From Pokkaliibacter sp. MBI-7 (GTDB lineage Bacteria > Pseudomonadota > Gammaproteobacteria > Pseudomonadales > Balneatricaceae), in contig NZ_JARVTG010000002.1 of assembly GCF_029846635.1 (NCBI RefSeq), positions 1,095,501-1,159,500 on the forward strand: 64,000 nt of DNA, in the 5' to 3' direction. Below, one piece after another: positions 26,536-34,346 of the stretch. Each line of letters starts with the position of its first letter. Positions within the stretch are counted from its first letter, which is position 1. A program made the position numbers and the translations under genes. A model generated the notes under the pieces. The model saw only the letters and a program-made list of their open reading frames with translations. It was not told where the DNA came from and searched no databases.

Positions 26536-26925
26536 ATGAACACTGGAATGAAAAAGCAGATTACCGCATTGGTTCTTGCCAGTTTTGTCAGTGGTGGCGT
26601 CATTGCGCCAACATTAGCGCATGCCGGGATGGTAAGCCCCGGTCAGATGTATTCTGAACAGCAAGCGAATCCTAAAGCTCGCCTGGAGTCACTGCTCGCG
26701 CGCCAGGATGTACGTCAGCAACTGATCAAGCAAGGGGCCAATCCAGCCGATGTCGAACAGCGTGTCGCTAGCCTGAGCGATGAAGAAGCAAGGTTGGTGG
26801 CGGATAGAATGGACCAACAGCCCGCTGGGCAAGGGATCGTAGCCGCTGCAGTATTTATTTTCCTGATACTGCTTGCCACCGATATTCTCGGTCTGACCGA
26901 CGTATTCACCTTCGTGAAAAAATAG
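26536..26925 (+). CDS. PA2779 family small membrane protein
   Basis: 129 residues with an N-terminal signal sequence (MKKQITALVLASFVSGGV...LAHA), a charged Gln-rich middle (residues 35-98, with ARLESLLARQDVRQQLIKQG and NPADVEQRVASLSDEEARLV) and a C-terminal transmembrane helix (GIVAAAVFIFLILLATDILG). It matches the uncharacterised PA2779 family. GAGGGAG sits just before the ATG. The stop is 17 bases before the PA2778-type peptidase gene, the partner this family regularly has. The function is unknown. The helical linker plus membrane anchor make it a candidate substrate or membrane docking partner of the peptidase (inference). Confidence 0.85.
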   Translation: MNTGMKKQITALVLASFVSGGVIAPTLAHAGMVSPGQMYSEQQANPKARLESLLARQDVRQQLIKQGANPADVEQRVASLSDEEARLVADRMDQQPAGQGIVAAAVFIFLILLATDILGLTDVFTFVKK

Positions 26926-26942
26926 ATTGGAGCTTGACAGTA

Positions 26943-27908
26943 ATGTCATCCCAACTAGACAGCTCACAGTGCCAGTACAATATCATCGTACCGGTGCGAT
27001 TGATGCTGGTGTGCTTGTGCGCAGCGCTGCTCTCAGCCTGCGCTATCACCCCCCCACAGACAGCCAGTTTCCTTGCACAACCCGCATCCCATAAGAGCAT
27101 CCTGTTGAAAGATGTTCCTTTCTACGCACAGAAAGAATATCAATGTGGCCCTGCTGCCCTAGCCATGGCACTGAATGCCGCCGGGGCTTCGACCAGCCCT
27201 GACCAACTGGTAAACGAGGTATATCTACCTGACCGTAAAGGAAGTATTCAGGTGGAAATGCTCGGAGCTAGCCGACGACAGGGCTTTATACCCTTCAAGG
27301 TAGAAGGGACAATTGAAGGGCTGATCAAAGAGCTGCAAGCACATCACTCGGTACTGGTATTTCAGAACCTGGCACTACCCTGGTATCCGCAGTGGCACTA
27401 TGCTGTCGTCGTCGGTTATGACGCGGCTTCCAAGGAGCTGATTCTGCACTCTGCAGAAGATGAGTGGCATCGAACTAACATAGGTACTTTTGAAAGAACC
27501 TGGGCTCGCACCGGCTACTGGGGATTTGTTCCGCTTAAACCAGGATTACTACCTGCCAATCAAAACCCGGATCAGCTAGCAGACTCCATTGCGCAAAGCG
27601 AACAAAGTTTCTCCGCACATCAGTTGCAAAAGGCCTATTCAAGCGTGTTGAAACAATGGCCTGGCAATCTGCAATCCTCTATAGGATTGAGCGTTGCACT
27701 CTATTTACAGAAAAGATATGTCGCTTCAGAGCGTGTACTGCGCAATGCGCTCAAGCATCACCCTGCCTCTGGAGTGCTCTATAACAATCTTGCTGTTGTG
27801 CTCAAAGCCCTGAATCGCAAAACAGAAGCAAAGCAAGCAGCCAAGAAAGCGATTAGCCTTGAGCCGAATAATCAAAACTTCGCAGCAACCTTATCTGAGG
27901 TGTCATAG
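26943..27908 (+). CDS. PA2778 family lipoprotein cysteine peptidase with TPR repeats
   Basis: About 321 residues. A signal peptide ends in lipobox LLSAC (near residue 34), so it is a lipoprotein outside the cytoplasm. A C39-like peptidase domain has catalytic Cys in EYQCGPAALAMALNAAG and His in WYPQWHYAVVVGYD, followed by Asn/Asp candidates in the DEWHRTNIG region. The C-terminal third (residues 210-320) is TPR-like, with GNLQSSIGLSVALYLQKRY and GVLYNNLAVVLKALNR. ATG 26943 has GGAG upstream; a TTG at 26934 is an alternative. Paired with the small membrane protein gene before it. Family members are uncharacterised; C39 peptidases elsewhere process exported leader peptides. Confidence 0.87.
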   Translation: MSSQLDSSQCQYNIIVPVRLMLVCLCAALLSACAITPPQTASFLAQPASHKSILLKDVPFYAQKEYQCGPAALAMALNAAGASTSPDQLVNEVYLPDRKGSIQVEMLGASRRQGFIPFKVEGTIEGLIKELQAHHSVLVFQNLALPWYPQWHYAVVVGYDAASKELILHSAEDEWHRTNIGTFERTWARTGYWGFVPLKPGLLPANQNPDQLADSIAQSEQSFSAHQLQKAYSSVLKQWPGNLQSSIGLSVALYLQKRYVASERVLRNALKHHPASGVLYNNLAVVLKALNRKTEAKQAAKKAISLEPNNQNFAATLSEVS

Positions 27909-27997
27909 GCATACATCCTGCGACACTCCCCCAGGTCTGCTACACTGGCACGGCCTTCGATAGCACCAAAAAATGGCCAGTCCCGGAATTAGTTATA

Positions 27998-28834
27998 ATG
28001 CTTGATGCCTCACCTTTGATCTGCCCAATTGATGGCCAGTCACTGCGTCTCGATGGGCAGCGCTTATGCTGCCCCTCCAACCACAGTTTTGATATTGCCC
28101 GGCAGGGTTATGCGAACTTGCTTCCCGTGCACAAGAAACACTCCAGAGATCCTGGTGACAGCAAGAATATGGTGGAAGCCAGACAGCGCTTTCTTGCTAG
28201 CGGCATCTACAACGGAATTAGTGACCAGTTAAACACCCTGGTGCAATCTGTTTGTGGCGCCTACAACAGTCTGACGGTGCTGGATGCTGGCTGTGGGGAG
28301 GGTTTCTATCTGGATCGCCTTGTAAAAACACTCAATAATGGACAGGTGTCTCTCAAGGCATATGGTCTGGATATTTCCAAATGGGCAGTACAAGCGGCAT
28401 GCCGGAGAAATAAAAAAATCAGCTGGCTGGTAGCCAGCAATGCAGCAATCCCCTGCCAACCTCATACATTCGATTTGATTATCTGCGCTTTTGGCTATCA
28501 CAAGCTGGAATGGTTTAATCACCTACTGAAACCACATGGTCATATTTTGCTGGTTGAAGCGGGTCCAGAGCATCTTTTAGAACTAAGGGAAGTGATTTAC
28601 CCCGAGGTAAGGAAAAGTGAGCTTAGCCCCCTTGAGCATAGTGGCTTTACTCTGCTTGAACACAGATTACAGATAAAGGATCTGCCACTGAACAAGCAGC
28701 AGCTTAGCGACTTGCTCCTGATGACACCGCACCTCTATCGTGCGAGCCATGAAGGCAAAGAAAAGGCAGCAAAACTTGAAAGTTTGAATGTTCAGATTGA
28801 CGTGCAGTTCAAATTGCTGAGCAAAATGCACTAA
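27998..28834 (+). CDS. rlmA: 23S rRNA (guanine-N1)-methyltransferase RlmA
   Basis: SAM-dependent methylation of G745 in hairpin 35 of 23S rRNA (E. coli RlmA-I). 278 residues. The N-terminal zinc finger has Cys and His ligands in LICPIDGQSL and LCCPSNHSFDIARQGYANLL. LPVHKKHSRDPGDSKNMVEA is a family signature, and the Rossmann motif is VLDAGCGEGFYLDRL near residue 95. Relatives methylating G748 (RlmA-II/TlrB) confer tylosin resistance in Gram-positives; the sequence and host favour type I. GGA before the ATG is weak. Convergent with pyrF; a hairpin lies between. Confidence 0.9.
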   Translation: MLDASPLICPIDGQSLRLDGQRLCCPSNHSFDIARQGYANLLPVHKKHSRDPGDSKNMVEARQRFLASGIYNGISDQLNTLVQSVCGAYNSLTVLDAGCGEGFYLDRLVKTLNNGQVSLKAYGLDISKWAVQAACRRNKKISWLVASNAAIPCQPHTFDLIICAFGYHKLEWFNHLLKPHGHILLVEAGPEHLLELREVIYPEVRKSELSPLEHSGFTLLEHRLQIKDLPLNKQQLSDLLLMTPHLYRASHEGKEKAAKLESLNVQIDVQFKLLSKMH

Positions 28835-28859
28835 GCCTGCAAGATCTATTGAGCACTTT

Positions 28860-28893
28860 CCTGAGAGCCGGACTCGTTTATCCCGCTCTCAGG
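28860..28893. terminator. Hairpin between convergent rlmA and pyrF
   Basis: Perfect 9-bp stem CCTGAGAGC / GCTCTCAGG with a 16-base loop, between the two stop codons. No T tract; likely bidirectional. Confidence 0.5.
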
Positions 28894-28922
28894 AGGCTCG
28901 ACACTATAAAGCGAGGGTAGAA

Positions 28923-29633
28923 TCAACCAAGACTGAGATTAATGTCTTTCAGGACAGAAATCGGGTCAGCTGCCTTTGTAATAGGGCGCCCTATCACAAG
29001 ATAGTCACTACCAGCTGATATAGCCTCAGCTGGAGTCATGATTCGACGCTGATCTCCTTGATCGCTACCAGCGGGGCGGATACCAGGAGTCACAAGCTTA
29101 AACTCGCGATTAATCTGAGCTCTGAGAACAGATACTTCCTGAGCAGAACACACAACCCCGTCCATGCCACTGGCTGCTGCCAGTGATGCCAATCGCAATA
29201 CCTGTTGCTGCGGATCAAGATCAATGCCGATCTCTCTCAAGTCTGCAGACTCCATACTGGTCAGTACAGTCACCGCAATCAATAACGGTTTAGGGCCTGT
29301 AACAGTTTCCAGCACCTCTCGGGTTGTTTCCATCATCCTACGACCACCACTGGCATGAACGTTGACCATCCAGACCCCTTCTTGTGCAGCAGCTTTGACA
29401 GCCATCGCAGTGGTATTTGGAATATCGTGAAACTTGAGATCCAGAAACACCTCAAACCCCAGCTCATGCAACTTTTCCAGAATCGCAGGCCCGGCAAGAG
29501 TAAATAGCTCCTTGCCTACCTTTACCCTACATTGTTGAGGATCCAGACGTTTGGCCATATCCAGTGCCAAAGATTGATCGGCATAATCGAGTGCAACAAT
29601 GATAGGTTTTGAATTCATATAGCTAATACTCAT
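28923..29633 (-). CDS. pyrF: Orotidine 5'-phosphate decarboxylase
   Basis: Last step of UMP synthesis: decarboxylates OMP. 236 residues with an IIVALDYADQSLAL start and the catalytic DLKFHDIPNT (Asp-Lys-x-x-His-Asp) near residue 65; phosphate-binding TPGIRPAGSDQGDQRR and VIGRPITKA close the barrel. ATG 29633 has GGAGAG about 13 bases away; ATG 29618, five codons in, is also possible. It lies 48 bases after lapB and ends the conserved gyrA-to-pyrF block, as in E. coli (lapA-lapB-pyrF) and Pseudomonas. Confidence 0.95.
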   Translation of the reverse strand: MSISYMNSKPIIVALDYADQSLALDMAKRLDPQQCRVKVGKELFTLAGPAILEKLHELGFEVFLDLKFHDIPNTTAMAVKAAAQEGVWMVNVHASGGRRMMETTREVLETVTGPKPLLIAVTVLTSMESADLREIGIDLDPQQQVLRLASLAAASGMDGVVCSAQEVSVLRAQINREFKLVTPGIRPAGSDQGDQRRIMTPAEAISAGSDYLVIGRPITKAADPISVLKDINLSLG

Positions 29634-29681
29634 CTACTAACACAACTCTCCAGGGGCAGACACAGTGAACTTAACACTGAT

Positions 29682-30866
29682 CTAGTCACCTTCAATTCCT
29701 CGAATGGGTTTAATCGCTCCCCACTCCTTACAACGAGGGCATTGCCAATACATCTGGCGGCCATGAAACCCACAATGACCACACTGATAGAATGCCTTGG
29801 TCTCCAGTACCATCTTCAAAGCATTATCAACCAACCTTGTACTTTGGGGTTGCAACCCACTTTGCTGCTCAAGTTCAAGCTCCGTCAGGTAACGCATCCC
29901 TCTGAGGGTCATTCTTTGATTCAGTTGCTCGATCATGAAAGCATGTGCTTGCTCATACCCTTCTTCTGCTTTTATATATCGTGCAATAGCAATTAATAGA
30001 GTTGCAGATGGATTTGTCGAATGCCAGTGTACTAACACTTTTACCAGCGCTTTCGGTCGCTGGAGCGCCCGGTATACTTCAACGATAGATGCCAAGCCCT
30101 CACTGAGCATATCTGGATTACTCTTCCGAAAGCGCTTCAGATATCTCAACGCAGGGCGCCATTGACCGTCTTCAATGGAAAATGTGGTTAATTTCAACAG
30201 GGCACGCCCACAGCCTGTATCATAACTCAATGACTGCTTCAGATAGTCATAAGCCATTTGACGCTGCCCGCCGCTAACCGCTTGCTCTGCCAGCTCACAG
30301 GCATAATGGGATAAATGACTACGTAATCTGGGATTATCTGGCTGTAAATAGAGCCGCTGCTGTCCGACATACAGCGCATTTTGCCAGTCACGCTCCTGCT
30401 GATAGACCTCCATCAGTAATACCAAGGCATCTATGCGCTGTTGAGCACTACCCTTGGATAGGATGTCCCTTAACAAGGTTTCCGCGCGATCTAATAGCCC
30501 ACTGGAGAGATAGTCTTTAGCTAACCCTGTCTGTACCAGATGCACATGGGCAGCGCTAAGATCATTTCTATCTAGAAGGCCTTGATGGACTTTGACCGCT
30601 CGTCCCACATCTCCCTTGCGTCGAAAAAGTTCAGCAAGAGCCAAATGCGTATCTACGGCATCACTGTCAATCTCTAACGCCCGTAGAAAGGTTTCAACAG
30701 CCTCGTCAGAATGCTCGCTTAACAGATGATTGAGACCGAGGAAATATTCCCGACGTAATCTTGCAGCGAGATGAGACAGACGTCTATCTCGCCTTGCCTG
30801 AAACCCCAGTAGCCAGCCAATACCTACTGCAACTACTAATAGCAATAACAAGAACAAGTCAGACAT
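29682..30866 (-). CDS. lapB: Lipopolysaccharide assembly protein LapB
   Basis: Inner-membrane-anchored TPR protein (YciM) that recruits FtsH to degrade LpxC and so limits lipid A synthesis. 394 residues. A single N-terminal helix (FLLLLLVVAVGIGWLLGFQA) is followed by nine or so TPR units (for example AVETFLRALEIDSDAVDTHL, residues 35-330) and a C-terminal rubredoxin-type metal site QCGHCGFHGRQMYWQCPRCK with four cysteines. The gene starts 9 bases after lapA and is translated with it. All hallmark parts are present at full length. Confidence 0.94.
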   Translation of the reverse strand: MSDLFLLLLLVVAVGIGWLLGFQARRDRRLSHLAARLRREYFLGLNHLLSEHSDEAVETFLRALEIDSDAVDTHLALAELFRRKGDVGRAVKVHQGLLDRNDLSAAHVHLVQTGLAKDYLSSGLLDRAETLLRDILSKGSAQQRIDALVLLMEVYQQERDWQNALYVGQQRLYLQPDNPRLRSHLSHYACELAEQAVSGGQRQMAYDYLKQSLSYDTGCGRALLKLTTFSIEDGQWRPALRYLKRFRKSNPDMLSEGLASIVEVYRALQRPKALVKVLVHWHSTNPSATLLIAIARYIKAEEGYEQAHAFMIEQLNQRMTLRGMRYLTELELEQQSGLQPQSTRLVDNALKMVLETKAFYQCGHCGFHGRQMYWQCPRCKEWGAIKPIRGIEGD

Positions 30867-30875
30867 TTGTAGGTG

Positions 30876-31175
30876 TTAGGCACTAGTGCTTGCCTGGCGT
30901 AATTTGGTTAACTCTGAATCTAATTGGTTGAGCTTGCGCTTGAGCTGCAATGCACGTGCTTTCATCTGCAACAGCATGACTACACTTAGCACTACGCCAA
31001 TCACACCACCGAAGAAGAAACTGAGAATAAGCCAGAAAGACACACTGAATTCAGGAAGGGAAAAAAATACAAAGTTCAAAGCCACTGGTTGCGTATTATG
31101 GATAGCAAACATGATGCCGATAAGCAGCAACACAAGAGTCAAAACTCCGAGCAACAACCCTTTTAGCAATCTCAC
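30876..31175 (-). CDS. lapA: Lipopolysaccharide assembly protein LapA
   Basis: 99-residue inner-membrane protein (YciS, DUF1049) that works with LapB in LPS assembly. Two hydrophobic helices (GLLLGVLTLVLLLIGIMFAI and SVSFWLILSFFFGGVIGVVL) flank HNTQPVALNF, a family signature, and a C-terminal coiled coil (LQLKRKLNQLDSELTKLRQ) follows. The start is GTG behind GGGGGAC. It sits between ihfB and lapB, as usual for gammaproteobacteria. Confidence 0.93.
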   Translation of the reverse strand: MRLLKGLLLGVLTLVLLLIGIMFAIHNTQPVALNFVFFSLPEFSVSFWLILSFFFGGVIGVVLSVVMLLQMKARALQLKRKLNQLDSELTKLRQASTSA

Positions 31176-31330
31176 AACGTCCCCCTGTCAATAATTCTAT
31201 GCGGTTGGACATTGTAGAGTCTTTAAACCACAGGGCCAATAGACATTATGCTCAAGTGACATTCATCCCTTCTAGGGAAGCTGGAGAGCACTCGCTTAGA
31301 TCAATTACAAAAAACCGGATTGGATACTAG

Positions 31331-31612
31331 TCAGTCAACGTTGACCTGATCTCTAAGCTCTTTGCCAGGCTTGAAATGGGGAACAAACTTGGGCCCCAAG
31401 GGTACAGACTCGCCAGTTTTGGGATTACGCCCAACACGTGGGGCACGGAAGTGAAGAGAAAAACTACCAAAACCACGGATTTCAATTCGGTCACCACGGG
31501 CCAGTGCTTCTGACATATGGTCTAGAATAGTTTTTACTGCTGCCTCGACATCTTTTATAGGCATATCAGGATGCCTGGCTACCAGACGCTCAATCAATTC
31601 AGACTTAGTCAT
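31331..31612 (-). CDS. ihfB: Integration host factor beta subunit
   Basis: 93-residue DNA-bending protein that pairs with IhfA. It opens MTKSELIERLVARHPDMPIK and has the DNA-intercalating arm GRNPKTGESVPLGPKFVPHF with the conserved proline, and the helix preceding GDRIEIRGFGSFSLH. AAGGAGAG gives a strong start at 31612; a longer frame to 31801 runs through the terminator of rpsA and is not used. Transcribed after rpsA, probably partly from its own promoter, since a terminator lies between. An HU subunit was considered, but the sequence is IhfB-like. Confidence 0.95.
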   Translation of the reverse strand: MTKSELIERLVARHPDMPIKDVEAAVKTILDHMSEALARGDRIEIRGFGSFSLHFRAPRVGRNPKTGESVPLGPKFVPHFKPGKELRDQVNVD

Positions 31613-31775
31613 GACACTCTCCTTTTGCAAAGCGTGTAACCGCTTAGCTGTTTCAGACCTTTTCCCACTTCGGGATGGGAAGCTGCCAAGGTCTGCCATT
31701 ACTGAAGGTCCGCTATCTAGCATGGCGCCAGCATCAGCATTGATCAAAAAACAAACTACACTGTTTTTGTGAAAA

Positions 31776-31813
31776 AAAAAAGAGTGAGTAAAATCAATCA
31801 CTCACTCTTTTTT
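31776..31813 (-). terminator. Rho-independent terminator of rpsA
   Basis: Arms AAAAAAGAGTGAGT and ACTCACTCTTTTTT pair over 14 bp with a 10-base loop; a run of ten T follows on the minus strand, about 22 bases after the rpsA stop. Confidence 0.9.
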
Positions 31814-31835
31814 ATCAACAAGTTAGATGCTGGAT

Positions 31836-33515
31836 CTATTGCTTGCCTTTGAGCTGTTCTTTGATCAGATCACCGATAGTGGTTGGACCTGATGCTTCAG
31901 ATTGCGTCTGACGCATCTGCTGCATCGCAGCCTTTTCCTCAGCAACATCTTTAGCTTTTACGGACAGCATGATGACGCGATTTTTGCGATCAATATTCTG
32001 AATGCGAGCCTCAACCACATCTCCAACATTCAGAACCTGACGGGGGTCATCAACGCTGTCACGGCTAAGCTCACTGGCTTTGATCTGCCCTTCGACGCCT
32101 TCGATCAACTCCACTGTAGCTCCCTTGGCGTCCAGTGCAGTTACTTTGGCACTAACGACGGCACCTTTATCATTGGTAGCCACGAAGCTCTGGAAAGGAT
32201 CTTCATCCAGTTGCTTAACGCCCAGAGAGATGCGTTCACGTTCAGGATCAACTGCCAGTACGACAGTTTCAATCTCATCACCTTTCTTGAACTGCTTAAC
32301 AGCCTCTTCACTGGGCTCATTCCAGGAAATATCAGAGAGATGAACCAAACCGTCGATGCCACCATCCAGGCCAACGAAGATACCAAAGTCAGTGATTGAC
32401 TTGATCTTGCCGCTGATGCGATCGCCCTTATTGAATTTAGAGGAGAATGCCTCCCATGGATTCGCAACACATTGCTTCATACCCAAGGAAATACGACGAC
32501 GCTCTTCATCAATATCCAGGATCATTACATCGACTTCATCGCCCACCTGAACGACCTTGGACGGATGAATGTTCTTGTTGGTCCAGTCCATTTCAGAAAC
32601 GTGAACCAGGCCTTCAATGCCATCTTCAATCTCTGCAAAGCAGCCATAATCTGTCAGATTGGTGACACGCGCCTTAGTGATACTGTTTTCAGGGAAACGT
32701 GTTTTGATGTTAACCCAAGGATCTTCACCCAGTTGCTTGATGCCCAGAGAAACACGCTGACGATCGCGATCGAACTTCAATACAACCACTCTGATTTCGT
32801 CGCCGACATTCAGCATTTCACTAGGATGACGAATGCGCTTCCACGCCATGTCGGTAATGTGCAGCAAGCCATCTACGCCGCCCAGGTCAACGAATGCACC
32901 GTAGTCAGTAAGGTTTTTAACAATACCTTTCAGCTCCTGCCCTTCCTGGAGGTTTGCAAGAAGAGTTTCACGCTCAGCACTATTCTCAGCTTCCAGAACT
33001 GCACGACGACTAACAACGACGTTGTTCCGCTTCTGGTCCAGCTTGATCAGTTTGAACTCAAGCTCTTTCCCTTCAAGATGGGTCGTATCCCGCAAAGGGC
33101 GAACATCAATCAGTGAACCCGGAAGAAACGCACGAACAGTGTCGATTTCAACAGTAAAACCGCCTTTCACACGGCCAGAAATAATGCCTTTAATAACAGC
33201 GTTATCTGCAAAAGCTTTCTCTAGCTCAACCCAGGCCTCAGCGCGCTTCGCTTTTTCGCGCGACAGACGAGTAGCACCATAACCATCTTCAAGAGCTTCG
33301 ACAGCGACTTTAACCACCGCGCCGACCTGCAGGGAGTGTTCGCCGTTCTCATTCAGAAACTGATTGAGCGGGATAACCCCTTCCGATTTCAGCCCTGCGT
33401 TAACAGTCACCCATTCTTTATCAATGGCAACAACTGTTCCCTCAATAATGGCACCAACCTGAAGGTCCATTTCCTTCAGGCTTTCTTCAAACAGCTCAGC
33501 AAAACTCTCGCTCAT
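31836..33515 (-). CDS. rpsA: 30S ribosomal protein S1
   Basis: RNA-binding protein that docks mRNA on the 30S subunit. 559 residues, six S1 (OB-fold) repeats with recurring FVDLGGVDGLLHI, FAEIEDGIEGLVHVSEMDW and FVGLDGGIDGLVHLSDISW segments, and RISLGMKQ/RVSLGIKQ repeats. Start ATG 33515 (MSESFAELFEESLKEMDL) behind AGGAAAG matches the family; the frame is open to 33626, but that part is leader. Translation is probably autorepressed through the structured leader upstream. Located between cmk and ihfB, the standard order. Confidence 0.97.
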   Translation of the reverse strand: MSESFAELFEESLKEMDLQVGAIIEGTVVAIDKEWVTVNAGLKSEGVIPLNQFLNENGEHSLQVGAVVKVAVEALEDGYGATRLSREKAKRAEAWVELEKAFADNAVIKGIISGRVKGGFTVEIDTVRAFLPGSLIDVRPLRDTTHLEGKELEFKLIKLDQKRNNVVVSRRAVLEAENSAERETLLANLQEGQELKGIVKNLTDYGAFVDLGGVDGLLHITDMAWKRIRHPSEMLNVGDEIRVVVLKFDRDRQRVSLGIKQLGEDPWVNIKTRFPENSITKARVTNLTDYGCFAEIEDGIEGLVHVSEMDWTNKNIHPSKVVQVGDEVDVMILDIDEERRRISLGMKQCVANPWEAFSSKFNKGDRISGKIKSITDFGIFVGLDGGIDGLVHLSDISWNEPSEEAVKQFKKGDEIETVVLAVDPERERISLGVKQLDEDPFQSFVATNDKGAVVSAKVTALDAKGATVELIEGVEGQIKASELSRDSVDDPRQVLNVGDVVEARIQNIDRKNRVIMLSVKAKDVAEEKAAMQQMRQTQSEASGPTTIGDLIKEQLKGKQ

Positions 33516-33535
33516 CTTCTTTCCTGTGACCTGGG

Positions 33536-33620
33536 GATATGCATTGCATATCAGTTTGCCGTATACCAGTCCATACGGGTCAGTTGAGTCTTTCTGCACA
33601 ACATGACTAACTGGGTCATG
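33536..33620 (-). promoter_or_regulatory. rpsA leader: three consecutive hairpins, likely S1 autoregulatory element
   Basis: In transcript order: CATGAC/GTCATG (33620-33602), CCGTAT/ATACGG with a GGA in the loop (33578-33559) and GATATGC/GCATATC (33552-33536). The rpsA start is about 20 bases further on. E. coli and other gammaproteobacteria control rpsA translation through a leader of three hairpins with GGA motifs; this matches in number, order and position. Confidence 0.65.
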
Positions 33621-33653
33621 CTGCACACCCCACCATGGGATTGAACATAAACC

Positions 33654-34343
33654 TCACACCAACTCACGCTCGCGTAAGAGTTGCTCTACCTCATACATTA
33701 CGGCGTCTATATCCAGCTCACTTGAATCGATCGTTACTGCATCAGCGGCTGGCTTGAGTGGTGCCACACTGCGATTCATATCCTGGGCGTCACGCGCCTG
33801 AATATCTTGCAAAATCTTAGCAAAACTAGCATCGGCCCCACGCTTTTGCAACTGGAGGAACCGGCGGCGGGCACGCTCTTCAGCACTGGCGATCAAGTAT
33901 ATTTTAAGCGGCGCATCGGGAAATACGACGGTACCCATGTCACGCCCATCCGCAATCAATCCAGGCAGAGCTGCAAAGATACGCTGCCTTTCCAGCAGAG
34001 CCTGACGAACACCAGGGTAAGTCGCGACTCTGGATGCTAGTTTGCCTACTTCTTCCTGACGAATAGTACTGGTTACATCTTCGCCCTCAAGCACGACATG
34101 AACACCGTCAGACTCAGCTTCAGTCTTAAACTGCACATCAAGATGAGCACTCAGTACAGTCAAGGACTCCTCATCATCAACAGCAATCTGGTGGCGCATA
34201 CTGGCCAAAGCGACTAAACGATACAGTGCACCGCTATCCAACAAGTGCCATCCCAGCCTTGTTGCAAGCAACTTGCAAATGGTTCCCTTCCCTGAACCGC
34301 TTGGACCATCAACGGTAACAACGGGTACGGATTTCAATGCCAT
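33654..34343 (-). CDS. cmk: Cytidylate kinase
   Basis: Phosphorylates CMP and dCMP. 229 residues, P-loop VDGPSGSGKGTICKLLA near residue 13, the CMP-binding DGRDMGTVVFPDAPLKIYL, the lid SAEERARRRFLQLQKR, and DSSELDIDAVM near the end. The start at 34343 is three bases after the tyrA-aroA stop, so cotranslated with it. Family length and motifs are intact. Confidence 0.96.
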   Translation of the reverse strand: MALKSVPVVTVDGPSGSGKGTICKLLATRLGWHLLDSGALYRLVALASMRHQIAVDDEESLTVLSAHLDVQFKTEAESDGVHVVLEGEDVTSTIRQEEVGKLASRVATYPGVRQALLERQRIFAALPGLIADGRDMGTVVFPDAPLKIYLIASAEERARRRFLQLQKRGADASFAKILQDIQARDAQDMNRSVAPLKPAADAVTIDSSELDIDAVMYEVEQLLRERELV

Positions 34344-34346
34344 GAC

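Noticed and set aside
32472..33116. Open frame antisense to rpsA
   Set aside because: Shadow of a highly conserved gene; no domain.
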